From Pseudisothecium myosuroides (lineage: Eukaryota; Streptophyta; Bryopsida; Hypnales; Lembophyllaceae): 64,000 nt of DNA. The notes beneath the pieces are model-generated. The model was given only the letters and a program-made list of their open reading frames with translations, searched no databases and was not told the DNA's origin. The translations under genes were made by a program, and so were the position numbers. The stretch lies in NCBI GenBank assembly GCA_951799445.1, contig OX637297.1, positions 2,852,001 through 2,916,000 on the forward strand, in the 5' to 3' direction. This document shows positions 10,871-23,859 of this stretch, in pieces; within the stretch, counting starts at the first letter, position 1, and the number at the start of each line of letters is the position of its first letter.

Positions 10871-12719
10871 AATATGTACATAACCCTATAAAACAACAAA
10901 AAAAATTGGAAATAAAATATCTTTAACCTAATTTCATTACAACGTAATAGAATTTGGCGTTACGGGCTCCGACAACAAGTACTAGACCGAAGGTCGATTG
11001 TGCTTGCGCAAGAAAACGCTGAAACAATGACGCCATGTTCTGAGAAGACCAACTGTCATGACTAGCCGCGACTCGTGACGAGAGAAGGTCTGTCATCGTT
11101 GAATCTGCAGGGAAGACATCGGCAGTATTGGACCGCCAATTTATATTAAAGAACAGGTTGGTTGCCTTTGAAGAGCAATGAAACAATGTTGTGGGCAACC
11201 CGAAGCCTCAACAAATAGCAGACGAGGACAAGGGAGGTTCACAACGGAGGTAACAAAGTGCACAAGAAGTGCACATGTGTACAGTGTGTCATTTCACTGC
11301 CCTGCACATGCTGTAGAATGAGTGCATTTTCCTTATGCTGTGCTGTGAAGAGGGAGATGGCAGCACGCTACAGCTTTGCTCCTTCAACCGAAGGCTTACA
11401 TAGGATTACGAAGCAGGGGATTTAGAGGGAATGAAGGACTGAATCTGCATAGAGGATATGACAATTTCGGCAAAGAAAGCATGGCATTACTATAAATTTT
11501 GTGTGAATTAAAGTTGGTTGTCGTGAACGTAGTCGTTGTGATTTTGTTTATGTCTTTCAGCTTCGTGTTTCTCTCCTTAAGTTTGGATGATGGCGAATGC
11601 ATCTTTCCAGTTTGCAATGGAATTCTGTGTGAGGAAGCACTGTGAATACCTTCGTGTGAAATGGTGGCTGCTTTGTCATGGAAATCGGAAGTGCAACGGA
11701 GTATGAGCGGATCATGCAAGTTGTCTGTCCATAACTAAAGAGGACAGCTACAAATTGCGCGTTGAAAGTCCGTGGAATACGTTAAATCGGATGTGTCTAC
11801 CAATGCCAATAGGCCAGGTGAACGAGGAGAAATTTAAAATTAATGAAAAAATGAATCCTATCGTCTGTCATGAATTATTGCACGGTCTTCCCTGAAGAAC
11901 GTAATTATTGTGGGCCCTTCTTGTGGAGTCCCGGAAAGACGGGATGGAGGAGATGGTTGTAATTTTCCGAAAAAGGAAATTAAAGTACATGAAGTAAAAC
12001 ATTTCGATACATACTCGACGGCGTGCGGTTTGTAAATCGAGTGAACAAATTTGGTTCACAAAAATGGTAGGTACATTTCACCAAATTAAAACACACAGAT
12101 GTCGAGTGGCTGCTCATAGCCGGTGAAAGGAAGAGGACAAAAGAGAAGCCGTAATGATGCCAGGCCTCATTGGAACTCAAAGTCAAATGCCCCGGTGGAT
12201 CAACAACACTGGTGCTGGAGGACCCTACATGTGTATACCCGCCAATAATAGTAACAGAAAACCAACACACACTTGTCCATTACAGGTCCGAACCAAGTGT
12301 TCCTAACCGACACAGGCAAGCAACAGAAGTTCTATTAACTTTCTGTACAATTGGACCCCAATTCTGTAGTAGTGTTTGGACGTTGTAGCCACCTCTCCCA
12401 AGCAATTGACTTGCAATGGTGGTGATGACTCCAACATAGTTTCCAAATACCATGTACTTCGCTACCAAGATTGGAACAGTTTATGGTTTACAATGCTTCT
12501 ACAAATTATCATTCCATAGTGTACATAATCAATACATATATATTCAAAGATTATTTTCTATAAATTGCTATGTTTTTTGAAATTAATGCATGGTATTTTG
12601 AAATTTTTCAATTGCATATGTGCTTTTTGTATCATTGTATTGCTTCTTTTGTAACTATAGACAACAAATTCTCATGAGTTTATGATTTTTAGTGCTTCTA
12701 CAAACTCTCATTTTAGTAG
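10871..12719. other. No recognisable gene
   Basis: Short frames only. A 72-codon plus frame at 12170-12388 has normal amino-acid composition but no recognisable domain and no supporting neighbour. From about 12480 the sequence becomes AT-rich and repeat-like. Confidence 0.35.
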
Positions 12720-13389
12720 AAAACTCTCATTTTAATGAATATAATATTTGACGTGGATTACCCTTCAGATGGTGATGTCCAAGTTCAACCAGAGGAATCA
12801 TTTTATATTTCCAAATGCAAAGGGGTTCCTTAGAGACCAGGGATCAAAAAGCTAGTCATTTTTTTATAGTGAGGGCGGACTCCAAGCAACAAAAGGTATA
12901 TATTATAGTGTGAGCTTTGAGCTTGTGCTTAGATATAGTACTCTACTTAGAGACTCATATATTGTAGTCCAAATCTCAAAGACCCTACTGTCTAATCATG
13001 CCTTGGATGAATGGAAGTATTTTGTGCATGTGTGACAGATTAAATATGTGCATCAAAATTGCGCAAGCCTTTGCAATCACAAGTTTTATTTTATTTATTA
13101 TTGTCATCATGCTAGCCTTCTATAGCCGACGTCAATATAGAGCACATGATATACTAGCATCGTAAGGAATTTGCTACAAAAGACATATGTTAAGGCCATC
13201 GGTCTTCTTACTTAGGATTCCATCAATAGTATTTCTATCAAATTTTGTTGTGCCAAAAATTGTGTTCAATCCTATTTAAGAGATAAGATTGGAGCTTTAG
13301 ACAAGGGTATATACTAAAGAACAACTTATAAATTCCAATACCACATAAAGCTCAATGTTTACAGGCAAGTTCATTATGATGCTCAAGGA

Positions 13390-14480
13390 AAGAGGGTGAT
13401 CACAATCTATGGAGGATATTGATGTTTGTATGGTTGCTTGGAGGCATATTGCAGGGGTTTTGAAGCCACTTTCCATTGTTTTTAAGGATATGCAGCCCAA
13501 GGTCAGAATGTTGAGACCTATAGTAACACTGAGTTGCAAAAGCCTTGAAAATACACTAAACAAGCCACCACTACTTTGAGGTGCATTCTGGAGAAAAACG
13601 CTAATTTCATACGTCATTGTACTCAAACTCTGAAGTCAAGAAAGAAGGTGGTCTCCATGATTCTTCTAGCTAGTTGGAAACGGAAAGAAGCCATTCTTGA
13701 AATTAATTGCCTGAACACAGTCTTGGGATTGAAAAATGTGTTAACCTCCAATTTGAGGAACATAAAGAGTGAGGATTTCATGAAGTTTGACACCAAGAAA
13801 TCTGGAGACAATTTTGCATGTTGTTCCGCATGTAATAGATACCATTCACTTAGGAGAAGTGCCATTGCTAGGTCACAACAAGCTATAAAATGGGCTAAAA
13901 AGTTAGATTTGCATTTGGCTAGTTTTTGGGTGCATAGAAAGTTGTACTACGCAAACATGTATTGATTGAGTTCTTACCCTCACGAGAGCTTGATGATAAT
14001 GCATGATAAGGTGGATCATGCTAGGATTTATTTCCTAGTCTTCTCCCACAAGAATAAGGCTTTTGATGGACTAATGAAATTGCTTGTATTTGTGATCAAT
14101 ATGATTGCCTACGGTTGCACTGATGTTTGTAATGTCCAATATAGCCTTGAATGACATCTTCTCTCATGACTCCAACTATAAGATTGGCTCATTCACAAAG
14201 CTATCAAAGTCAGGAATTTGGAATTGCTACCAAAGTATTCCTCCAAGGAATTGTTTGTTGGCTCAAAGTTAGGTCCCCTTTTCAATGCAATTTTGTAAGG
14301 GGTTGACATTTGCAAAACATCTCTTCAAACATCTTCTACAATTCTAGTTCGAAAGTTGTCACTCCTTCCTAATTTAAACATTCAAATGGAAAATGCTCAC
14401 AAAGAATCACTCCAAGTGGAAATTTGAACATCTCATGAGGCTAGAGTTTTTATTTTGGAGGGTATTTTAATGACCACTAC
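13390..14480 (+). pseudogene. DDE-transposase-like protein, N-terminal/central part
   Basis: The frame at 13576-13962 contains ACCSACNRYHSLRRSAIARSQ, then AIKWAKKLDLH and RKLYYANMY. One TGA (13963-13965) follows, and the frame resumes with MIMHDKVDHAR, FSHKNKAFDGLMKL and VINMIAYGCTDV up to 14154. After a further stop, DIFSHDSNYKIGSF and YSSKELFVGSKLGPLFNAIL follow with a frameshift near 14205. The ordered blocks HDKxDHxx...FSHKxK...DGxMKL...H(D)SN match a transposase-like family I recall from non-seed plant genomes; the name and DDE assignment are inference. The last recognisable residues (NIQMENA, about 14380-14400) are immediately followed in this family by the part found at 27435. Several stops make it inactive. 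Confidence 0.5.
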
Positions 14481-14924
14481 CAATGAAATGGTGCCTATCA
14501 TTACCTAATTTTTAAATTTATGATATTTTATATCCCCAAACCATTACTTCCAATTTGTAAGCAAAAACAATTTACAAGACCCTTACTTCAATACAAGGAA
14601 AAAAAATAAAGTGAAAAAATAAAATACTAAGATTAAAGATAAGAAGAGATCACATGGAAAAATTAGAAAGGAGAAACAATGGAATAAAGAAACAAATCCA
14701 AAGTTGGCTTAAGTCCAAAATGCAACGGTTTAGAAAAAATCAGCATTGCTTAAAGCCAAAAAGAGAAAAAAGAAAAGAAAATCCTAAAGTATATGAAACT
14801 CAAAAAATAATTAACAGAAAGGAAAAAAAAATCTAGAACTGCTGGAAGCTCAAAAAAATTGGAAAAGAAAAACAAATCCAAAGCACCTAGAGGCCCAAAA
14901 AATGGAATACACATTGGTAGAACT

Positions 14925-15430
14925 AGCATATCTTTTTTTGTATGAATCTTTTGAACTTGAAATTTGGCACACATGTTATTAACATAGAGATGATTTCATC
15001 ATAAAAATTTCATGGTAAGTAAACAATTTTTCTACCCTTGGGATAGTATCAAAGTTGGTAGTAGTGAAATTGTTTCACAACTACACATGTTGTTAGATTT
15101 TGAATATCTATTTTTGTAGGGCTATTTTAGAATTGAAACTTTTCACACATGTAATCAACATATAGATGGTCCTATGCCAAAAATTTCATAGCAAAAGAAA
15201 AAAAATTTCAGTCCTTGGGAGGGTATCAAAGTTGGCAATAGTGAACTTTTTCTTACGGCTACACATGTTGGTAGATTTCAAGTATCTTTTTTTTAGTAAA
15301 TCATTTGGCCTTGAAATTCGGCACACATATAATTAACTTAAAGATGACGTTTTAGTAAAAATTTCATGGTCAAAGACCAATTTTTAAGCCCTCGGGAGGC
15401 TGTCAAAGTTGGCAAATGTGAAACTTCCTT
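14925..15430. repeat. Tandem array, about three 178-bp units
   Basis: The block around TTGAACTTGAAATTTGGCAC at 14950 recurs in degraded form at about 15129 and 15306. Each unit is followed at the same distance by AAAATTTCAT and ATCAAAGTTGG-type blocks, giving a period near 178 bp. Unit-to-unit divergence is moderate. The array lies between the transposase fragment and the first foldback. A period near nucleosome length with AT-rich monomers is satellite-like, but only about three units are present. Confidence 0.6.
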
Positions 15431-15525
15431 CCTTGCGATTTCAAAAATTTGTAAATGAAGTAGACCTTACTGTACAATGATTTTTTTCTTACTTATGCAT
15501 TTAGAAATTGGTGTTTTTTAACTCA

Positions 15526-15863
15526 AGACACTTGGTAGCCATTTTTTCATGATAAAATTTTTTTTTTTTAAATTTGAATTAAAAAAAGGTAGGAAATGAA
15601 GCTAAAATTAATCTTCAAAAACTTGTATGTGATTTTCAGTCTCCAATCAAAAGTTATGGACAACATTCAAAGAGGGTGTTTGAAATTGTCAAAGATAATG
15701 TTCCTTCCAACGCCTCTTTGAAATTTGTTTATAATTTTTTATTGGAGTCTTGAAATTTCAATTAGATTACTGGAGATGAAATTTAACGTGACTTTTAACT
15801 TTTCTTAGTTCAAAGATTTTTGAAAAAAGTTATTCTACTATTTCAAAATGGCTGCCAAAGTCT
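15526..15863. repeat. ~340-bp foldback repeat, copy 1
   Basis: Long imperfect inverted repeat. Outer ends are AGACACTTGGTAGCCATTTT and AAAATGGCTGCCAAAGTCT, and an inner arm contains CTCCAATCAAAAGTTATGG with its complement (TTTTTATTGGAGTCTTGAAA) on the other side. Copies occur at 25578-25918 and 50585-50924. The arms diverge, yet the overall stem is kept in all three copies. Confidence 0.7.
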
Positions 15864-16420
15864 ATTGAGTTTAGAAAATACCAAATTGTAAATGATTAAG
15901 TTAAGGAAAAAAAATTCAATGGACATAGAATTCCAACCATAGTGTTTTAATCCCTAAAAAACCAAATGTTTTTTTTTTGGCAACATAGCAATTACGGATA
16001 GCTCACTACAAACGAAGTTTTTATTTTATTTTTATTTTCACACAACATGTGCTCAAGCAGTAGCTTTAAGGCGCAATAATTTTTTCAAATTTTGACTGCA
16101 TGGTTAAAAAAATATTGCATGATATGTAATATTTATTGCTTGGTGGGCAGTTCAAGAAGCTCAGAATAGATCACATGTTAAGAATAAAAAATTTCAACTT
16201 GGTTTCCTATATTTATATACACATGAAAAGCTTTGAATCATTTCAGTTAAACTAACAAGATGAAAGTTATGAGGAGTTTTAGTTTGCAAGCACTTATGGA
16301 ATCTCTACTTTGAAATAATCTTTAAGATCCTTAATGTAACTCAATTTTCAATATTTGTAAAAAAAAAAAACACTGAATGCAAATTATTTATTACAACATT
16401 ACAACCATTGGCATTGGAAT
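15864..16420. repeat. Repeat tail shared with 25919-26430
   Basis: The block following the foldback (AATGATTAAGTTAAGG..., GGCAACATAGCAA..., GTAGCTTTAAGG..., TTGCTTGGTGGGCAG) recurs in the same order after the foldback at 25578-25918. Part of it also forms the arms of the 743-bp foldback at 18257-18999. Foldback and tail therefore form one repeat unit of about 0.9 kb. Confidence 0.6.
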
Positions 16421-16547
16421 TCTTCAATTCTGTAACTAAATTCTTAATAATTTAGTATTTTAAATGATAATCTACCTCTTTCTATTCACTTTTTTTTTTC
16501 AAGCATGAATATGAAATATTTTTTGTTGAAAATTTATATATATATTA

Positions 16548-17235
16548 TGGGTGATTGCAAAAAATACTTGTACTATTTGTTGCAATTTGCAATAGTACTC
16601 ATGATTTTTTCTGGAGTACTTTAAATCTAGGAAACTAATTTTTTTTTAAATTAAAAAATATGGCCAAATGTATGCACCTTTAAGATGAAGGTAACCACCA
16701 AAGGAAATTCATGAAAAAATTCTCTAAGTAGGAAAACTAGAAAAGTGTCAAATCTTGAGAAAATAGATATTTCAATGTTAATTAACAAAAAATAGGAAAA
16801 AAACTTAAATAAAAAAAACAAAAAACTGTCCATTTGTACCAACTCTATGAAGATGGTCATTCACCAAAAAATCCACCAAAATAATTTTTTCCATTTTTAG
16901 AATTGCAAATATAAAGAAGCTCAATTTGTGGACCTCTATACCATATAAAATTAAGTATTTTTAAAATTCCTTTGGATAGTAGCTACAAGTCTATTAGGAA
17001 ATTATATCCTTCAAATTTTAGCTCCAAATTTGTTTCTATGGATACTAAATAGTACTAAAAAATCCCAAATTAGCATTTGTGATATAAAATTGAAGGATAT
17101 TATTAGATACTACAAAAAATCTAAAATTCCAAAAAATTTGATAAGATGTATAATAGTCATAAGTACCATGTCTATGAATTTTGAGTCATTTGAGGTTAAA
17201 ACACAAAAGTTATGGCCAAAAAACTAATCAGCAAG
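16548..17235 (+). mobile_element. GGGTGATTGCA family, truncated copy
   Basis: It begins GGGTGATTGCA followed by ACTTGTACTATTTGTTGC. The same terminus, in inverted orientation, is seen at 23850, 38375 and 38888. Internal blocks (GGATAGTAGCTACAAGTCTATTAG near 16970; TTTTGAGTCATTTGAGGTTAAAACAC near 17178) match 38070-38120 and 38275-38300. A full copy would be about 0.85 kb, starting with this sequence and ending with its inverse. This one loses its 3' end near 17235. No coding capacity is seen, so it is a non-autonomous element of unknown superfamily. Confidence 0.6.
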
Positions 17236-17805
17236 CAACGTGTGACAGAAGATCACTACAAAGGCATGGCATCAGGAATTCAGGATTATATGACATAATA
17301 TTGACAAAGATTTGTCCAAATCAACTAACTGGCTTCCCGACCTTGCAATTTCTGCCATTTCCTTCATTTTTGATTAAGTAGACAACCGGCAGTAGCCTTC
17401 TCCTTTCGCTCATTTTAGGTGTAAGTTAGGGCTGCTCTGTTTCATTTTCCACTAAAGGAGCACCAGAGTGTTCCTCTGTTCTTTAGGTAGTTTTTTTGGG
17501 GGAATAAGATGAGTGAGATGGAGTAGCGCAAGTTGGAACTAATTTAGGGATGTTTTCCTATTTGGGGAGACAATATTAATTGTAGTCTGCCAATAAGTCT
17601 TTTTGTTCTAGGCTTTTGAGCGCATTTTTGTATTGTAATTGTTCCTTGATTGAGATGGTATACTTGGTTGCAGTGGGAAAGGTGAGTTAAGGTATTCACA
17701 GTTGCTTAGGGTGCAGCACGTATTAGGTTATCTTGGCTGGCAATTGGTGGAGAAGAGATTATCGTGTGCAGTTGTTCTTCAATCTCCAACGCCCAGCGGA
17801 GGTTT

Positions 17806-20800
17806 ATGGCCGAGGGCACTCTTTTGTCATCATCTTTACCAAGATCCTTACACAATATGAAGTAATCATTCAAGAATGTCACAAAGTATTTTCTATGCTA
17901 CGTTGTTTATTACTTTCATATTGACTTAGATGGACTCTAGCTTTCAGTGTTGAAAACTTCGTTATTTTTTTCTCATACTTATAGATGCCGCTGAAGGCAA
18001 GCATCCGTGTGGTTTTGAGAAAGGATATAAATGCTTATCTTCTATATGCATTTTAAAATTTGAGTTACTTTCACTTAATTACCCATTTCAAAACATTCGT
18101 ATTTTATGATAAAAATGTGATTGTTATATTGTGGGTGGTTAGAAGCATTATAACAACTAACATAAATTGCTAACAACAACTAATATAAATATTAAGAGAC
18201 TAGTTCAAAATATGATGTCTAAACTATCAAATTTGATAGCTAGACAAAGATTTATATTAACCCCTAAAGGACCAAGCTGCATTTTTTGGCAACATAGCGA
18301 TTTTGGGCAACTCACTATGAATGGAGTTTTTATTTTTTTCTTTGAAAATTTTACACAACATGTGCCCAAGGAGTAGCTTTAAGGCCCAACAATTTTCATA
18401 ACTTTTGACTGCATAGATAAAAAGTTATTGCTTGATATGTGATTTTCTTTGAACTTTGGGCAGCCCGGGCAGCTCTGAAAATTTCTGTAAAAATGATTTT
18501 TTTTTTAAATAAAAATTTGAAATTGTTTCTTTAGATTTATATAAGAGTGGGAAGCTTTGAATCATTCAATTCCGATCAATGAGTCAAAAGTTATGAGTTT
18601 AAATTTGCGGGTAGGCATGGAGTCTTTGAAAGCCATAACTACCCGCAAACTTAAACTCCTCATAACTTTTGACTCATTGATCGGAATTGAATGATTCAAA
18701 GCTTCCCACTCTTATATAAATCTAAAGAAACAATTTCAAATTTTTATTTTAAAAAAAAATCATTTTACAAAAAATTTCAGAGCTGCCCGAGCTGCCCAAA
18801 GTTCAAAGAAAATCACATATCATGCAATAACTTTTTATCTATGTAGTCAAAAGTTATGAAAATTGTTGGGCCTTAAAGCTCCTCCTCGGGCACATGTTGT
18901 GTAAAATTTTCAAAGAAAAAAAATAAAAACTCCATTCGTAGTGAGCTGCCCAAAATTGCTATGTTACCAAAAAACGCAGCTTTTTTCTTTAGGGGTTAAC
19001 ATGTAGGAACAAAGGTATCCTCATCACATTTTGTTTTTGTCCATTTTTTATTTTCTCTTTTGTAGAAGAATTATCAAAAACTATTTTGTGACTAAAGTAA
19101 CTTTCTAAATTGGACTTGGTGACCCAAGCAACTTTCTAAATTGTGGTATAAACAAGCAATATTTTGATATCATTTCTTTGCTAGCATTCATTCTAATCTT
19201 GGATTGACTTGATTTTGCGTTATAAACAAAGACAGCATGCATAGAATTACACTAGATAAAATTCTATATGTAGAGCCTACTAACACAAAAAATTTGAATT
19301 CCTATTGCAGCTTATGCATCTCGCAAACTTAATTGGATATGGCCACAACATTGAAGCAAGTCCTTGCAACAAGTATTCAGTTCATTTAGTTGGGACTATG
19401 TTCCACTAGACTTTTCATTTGGGACATTTGTTCAGTTTAAGTTGTGCATCTTTGGCTATTTTTTTGCTCTAGTGCATCTAATTGATACACAAATGCAGTA
19501 TCCGATTGTCCATTAAGCAACTCAATCTTTCAAAATTTGATCAGCCTCTCTACATTTGTCAAGACAATATGCAGATTGTAGAGCAAGTTTTGATGTTTAT
19601 AAATTGAGTGCAATTTGACTTCTTGTTAATGAATTTCTACTTTTACCCTGTCGTTTATACTAGGAGACTGGTCATTTAAGCAGTGCAGCATTGAGCATGT
19701 TGCCATGGCCGAGGCCTACTATTTGACCTTTTGATCCTCCTGATATTTTTTGCGTGCAAGCTAACAAACAGGTAATTGCCATTTTCTGATCACAGTCCTG
19801 AAAGGATTAATTTCTAAGTGTAGTTTTTTTCTTTGAGTGTTTGTACACAAATAAAATGCTCAAAGACTTCACCTACTAACATTGCAAAATGTGAAAACAT
19901 GTAGATATCACCACCAAAAGTTTTAGAAGGTTTTGGAAAGCTCAGAAAGCAACTCTCTTTCTCTCACCAACTATTCTTTTTCATAAGGCCAACCGTTGGA
20001 GAGCATCTCTTTCATTTGGTAGTTTAGCTGAGATGCTTGATTTGAGGCAACTTTCTTTGAAGGAAAGGTGAGAAGGATGGTTGTTAGTTCTGCCAACTGA
20101 TATTTTTTTTTCGTACAGGTTTGACTAAATATTTGAGTTGTCCTCTTTGTTATGACCCAAGGATATGTTTTAGTATCCTAACTCTGATATCTAATATGTT
20201 AAACAATGGCAGCCCAGCTACAGATGTTGCAGTTGCCGCTACTTCAATATCCCCTTCAGCACTTTCTCAGGAGACTATCTCTGGAGCAAATTATTCAAGC
20301 CATGAAATCCTACAAAATTACAATAAAATTGGATCCCCAATGAAGCTGTCTGAAGTTCAAGCAGCAGCAGAGCATTCATTGTTGACTAACATTAGTGATG
20401 AAACCCTATGCGCAGCTTTATCATTTGTTAAGGGGTTTGAAATGCGTGTTTACATCTTTCATTGCCCTAAGTCATAACGGTCTCTTTGTGACTTTGGTGT
20501 CAAATTTTTCATCTTGTATTATTTAGCATTTTGCAAAATATGTCAGGTGCATTTGATTTTGTTGCTTTTTGTTCTTGTCTCACACTTGGAAGAGGGGTTC
20601 TTCATAATTCCGAATCGCACCCTGTATTTTGAGATGTTATAGTTCAAATCTTTTAATTCCCGTTGTATAAAGCATCTATTTTTGTTGACCATTTTTAGTT
20701 TTTTCCCTTGTTCATGGTGATTTGGTCATTTTCCTATTGAACTTTGTGATATGAACTATTTTTGAACTTGACGCGAGCTGTTGCTGACAATTTTTGTCGA

Positions 20801-23185
20801 TCTCAGAATAAAAGACATGGCATAGTCTTGGATGGTGAATTTACAATTTTACATTATTGACGTGGAGTACTAGATGCTGCTACTAAACTTTATGAGAAGG
20901 TACTATTGAACTTTATCAAAGTAACATCTAAGGGGCAATTGAAAATGTTCATAGCAATTTTTGAAAAGTTTTGTCATGGTTTCTCATCTCTCGGCTCGTT
21001 CCAAGTCCCTTCCATTTTTAACTGATGGCTGCAATTTTGGTTTACAACATTGGTATACCATGTTGTTTGGGCCCCCTAAGACCTTTCTCTCCTGTGAAGA
21101 CATTTTTATTAGATATTGTATATTTTTACCTGTTGAATTGGTCAAGGATGTACTGTATGTTACTTTGATAAATAGGTTTGTGCTCTTTATGGGAACAAAG
21201 GATGGCATACTTTGTTAATGCAAGTTCTTCTATGGTTGTCTGAATGTCAAAAGAAACTATCAAATTGAATTGGCTACTTCCCCTTTTGCATCATGCTTTT
21301 GTCCTAAGATGTTGTGCCTACGTCTAGTGAGGATTGAATCTCTATTCAAGCAAAAATTGTGAAATTAGCCCATGGTGGTTTACCTATAACGGTATTATTG
21401 GATGTGTCTACACTTATCACATTTGCTACAAGGAGTATTCCGCTTAAATTGTGCAAGGGGGATCCTGGCACTTTGAGGGTAACTATGTAGAGCATATTTT
21501 TGAATGACATTACTTTGGATTAGTTGAGCTTGATACTTTATACCACCTTCATTGCTAACAAAGGATAAAGGTAATAAGTCTTGTGTCTAGGATGAAATCG
21601 TTAAAATATTTGTTGTTTCATATTACATCAAATGACTTGAGTTTTGTGATTATAATTTGGCTTCTGACGATGGTGCTCTAAGCCTTTACAATTCCCATAT
21701 AATTCTCAACTAGCCTAATAATAATTCTTTGCAGTTTGTGAAGAGTGTGAATGCTCCAATACTCAATTATAGAAAGAATCGTATCTTAATGACGTTGCCA
21801 CCACAAAGACCCAGGTCCTATGTACTAGGAGTACTAATTGGCCATATTGGGCAAATTAACTGCATTTGCATAAGTATTGTGCTACGAGTGTCACAAGTTC
21901 AAAGGATAAGCATGCAGATAGCAATGACTATTTCAGCAATGAGCAGCCTCTTCAGACAGTATTGAAGGTTATTATTACTTCCTCCCAACCTTCCTAGACT
22001 GTAGTTGGTATTTTATTGTCACTTTAGATATTTGTGCGTTGTAGGGTTTAAATGATTAATGGCTTGGTTTGGACTTGGCATGATTTGCATAGGTCCCAGT
22101 GGCCCTTTTTGGCCACGTATTTTTGTTTGTACAAATTTATTTTATATTTGATGCTATTGGGTTTGACTACATGACCTTATTTAGGTACACCTTCATACCA
22201 TTGGATACAGTGTCCATGAATATATGATTGTAAAGGGGTTTATTAGAACTTATAGTATATACACATGCAATACTAGGGATTTTATGGAACTTGATATACA
22301 TAGTATTGGAGATTTTTAACGGTTAACTTGAGTTCTTTGCTAAAGTTTGCAATCTGATCCTTTTGTCATGGTTTGTGTTCTCTTGAGAAAGTGTGAGCAG
22401 TTTCTTGCATTCTTGGTCATTAATTTTGAATTCTAAAATGTGGATGCTAATCATAGAATGTTGCATATACAAGTTGCTAAACCTCGAGCATTGGTAGAAA
22501 TGAAGCCAGCAATCAAATAGGGACTTTTGTTTGGTAATGTAGAATGTATAGGTTTGATTAATAGGCCTTTCAATTACTCCCTCAAAGGTGCTCGTGTTTG
22601 CATTTCAATTGGATCAAATTTACAATTCTTGAGTGATCAAATTCCTTTGCTGGAAGTTAGCAAAATTCTCCAAGCTAAAGCAAATGCTTAATTTGTCATT
22701 GAATTGGATGCTGTGAAACCCGATGTTCAATCTTTTCACAACATTCTCAAGAACGGCAATTCTCTCAGCAAGGACAATCATGTAGTGCCAAAATTGGTTT
22801 TGATGTGGATATGCTTCAGCATTTACAAATGAAGGAGAGTTGTTGAAGCTACAAAGTTGCGGCTACAGCAAAAGGTATAAGATCACATGTTCACTTACAA
22901 TCATGCCTATCTTGCTATTTTGTTGTAAAGCCCAAATGGTTATCCTTATGTAGCTTTTGTAGTAAAATATTTGAAAACAACTCATTCGGAGTCATCTCCA
23001 GTTTTAGTTTTTTGATTGCAGGATTCTATTGAGGGCTTGTATATCTATTTGGCCTTTAGGAGTGATTCACAACTTCTGTGTATTTGCATCAGGGTGGGTT
23101 TGGAGTGAGGAATGATTTCTCTATAGTTGATTGTACCTTGGATTTAGACGAACTAAACTTGGATAGCATTCTAGCTGCGATGTAG
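17806..23185 (+). pseudogene. Unidentified multi-exon gene, eroded
   Basis: Exon-like pieces follow one another on the plus strand. They are: a possible start (MAEGTLLSSSLPR, 17806); an ETGHLSSAALSMLPWPRP piece at 19661-19772 with a stop inside; ANRWRASLSFGSLAEMLDLR at 19990-20067 before a GTGAGA donor; an open piece after a GGCAG acceptor at 20211-20450 (SSHEILQNYNKIGSPMKL, LSEVQAAAEHSLLTNISDET); a piece after TTTGCAG at 21736-21967 needing one frameshift (YFSNEQPLQTVLK); FSQQGQSCSAKIGFDVDMLQ at 22730-22880, one frameshift; and a last exon ending LDLDELNLDSILAAM-stop (TAG 23183-23185). Peptide character and splice-like borders argue for a real ancestral gene, while stops and frameshifts argue it is dead or misassembled. 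The 743-bp foldback sits in its first large intron. I do not recognise the protein. Confidence 0.35.
18257..18999. repeat. 743-bp near-perfect foldback
   Basis: The left arm is 18257-18614, the loop about 24 bp, and the right arm 18639-18999. Outer ends are TTAACCCCTAAAG and CTTTAGGGGTTAA; the inner ends are GCGGGTAG and CTACCCGC. Arms of about 360 bp match almost throughout, with scattered substitutions and small indels. The arm sequence is the same family as the tails at 15864-16420 and 25919-26430, so this is an inverted pair of one repeat. A transcript across it would fold into a long double-stranded RNA. Confidence 0.85.
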
Positions 23186-23639
23186 TAAGAACATAGAATA
23201 TGCCTCATGGGTGTTTTGAATGTTCTTCCCATTACCTTGAAGGTCATTTCTTGTCAAGTAGAATATATTCAATTTTTTTGGAATGCTTAATGAATGATAT
23301 TCATTTGGAAGTTTGCCTTAGATGGTGTCTTTTTTGCATCTGTTCAATTAGAGGTTTTGCAAAGATGGATATTTTGCATGCAATCTCAATGGTTATCATT
23401 CTGGAAGGTCTTTTGCATGTCTCATGTGTCCTAGAACATACATCAATGTTATCCAGTTGCCAAAGAAAACACTTTCTTACCACTTGATACTGCATGTGCT
23501 ATCAGCTACTACTTTATGGGATCTTCAGTATGACATTAGAGTTTAGAGTACATTTTTTGTGAGCATTGGTATGCAAAATTTTGTAGAGACTTACATGGCC
23601 ATCTAGTGAGCTGTGACGCATTAGTGCTTTGTATCACAT

Positions 23640-23850
23640 GAATACAAAAGTTGACAAATTTTTTTGTCAAAAATGACATTGAAAATTGACAAAACTTTGT
23701 TTAAAGACATTGAAAAATGACAAAGTTTTGTCAACTTAGTGTCTAAATCAAGGTGTCCTAATTGACGGCACAATTGATATAGTTTTGTCAATTTTCAATC
23801 AAGTAGGACAAAAATCCTCTTGTAGTGGATAGTACAAGTGTTTTGTGCAA
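23640..23850 (-). repeat. Small inverted-repeat block with two element termini
   Basis: 23640-23810 has several overlapping inverted copies of GACAAAACTTTG/CAAAGTTTTGTC. It ends with CTCTTGTAGTG (23817-23827), identical to the right end of the CACTA-type MITE at 24753-24973. Directly after it, TAGTACAAGTGTTTTGTGCAATCACCC is broken only by its length and is the inverted terminus of the GGGTGATTGCA family. Two different elements abut here; no matching left ends are visible. Confidence 0.4.
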
Positions 23851-23859
23851 TCACCCTTA

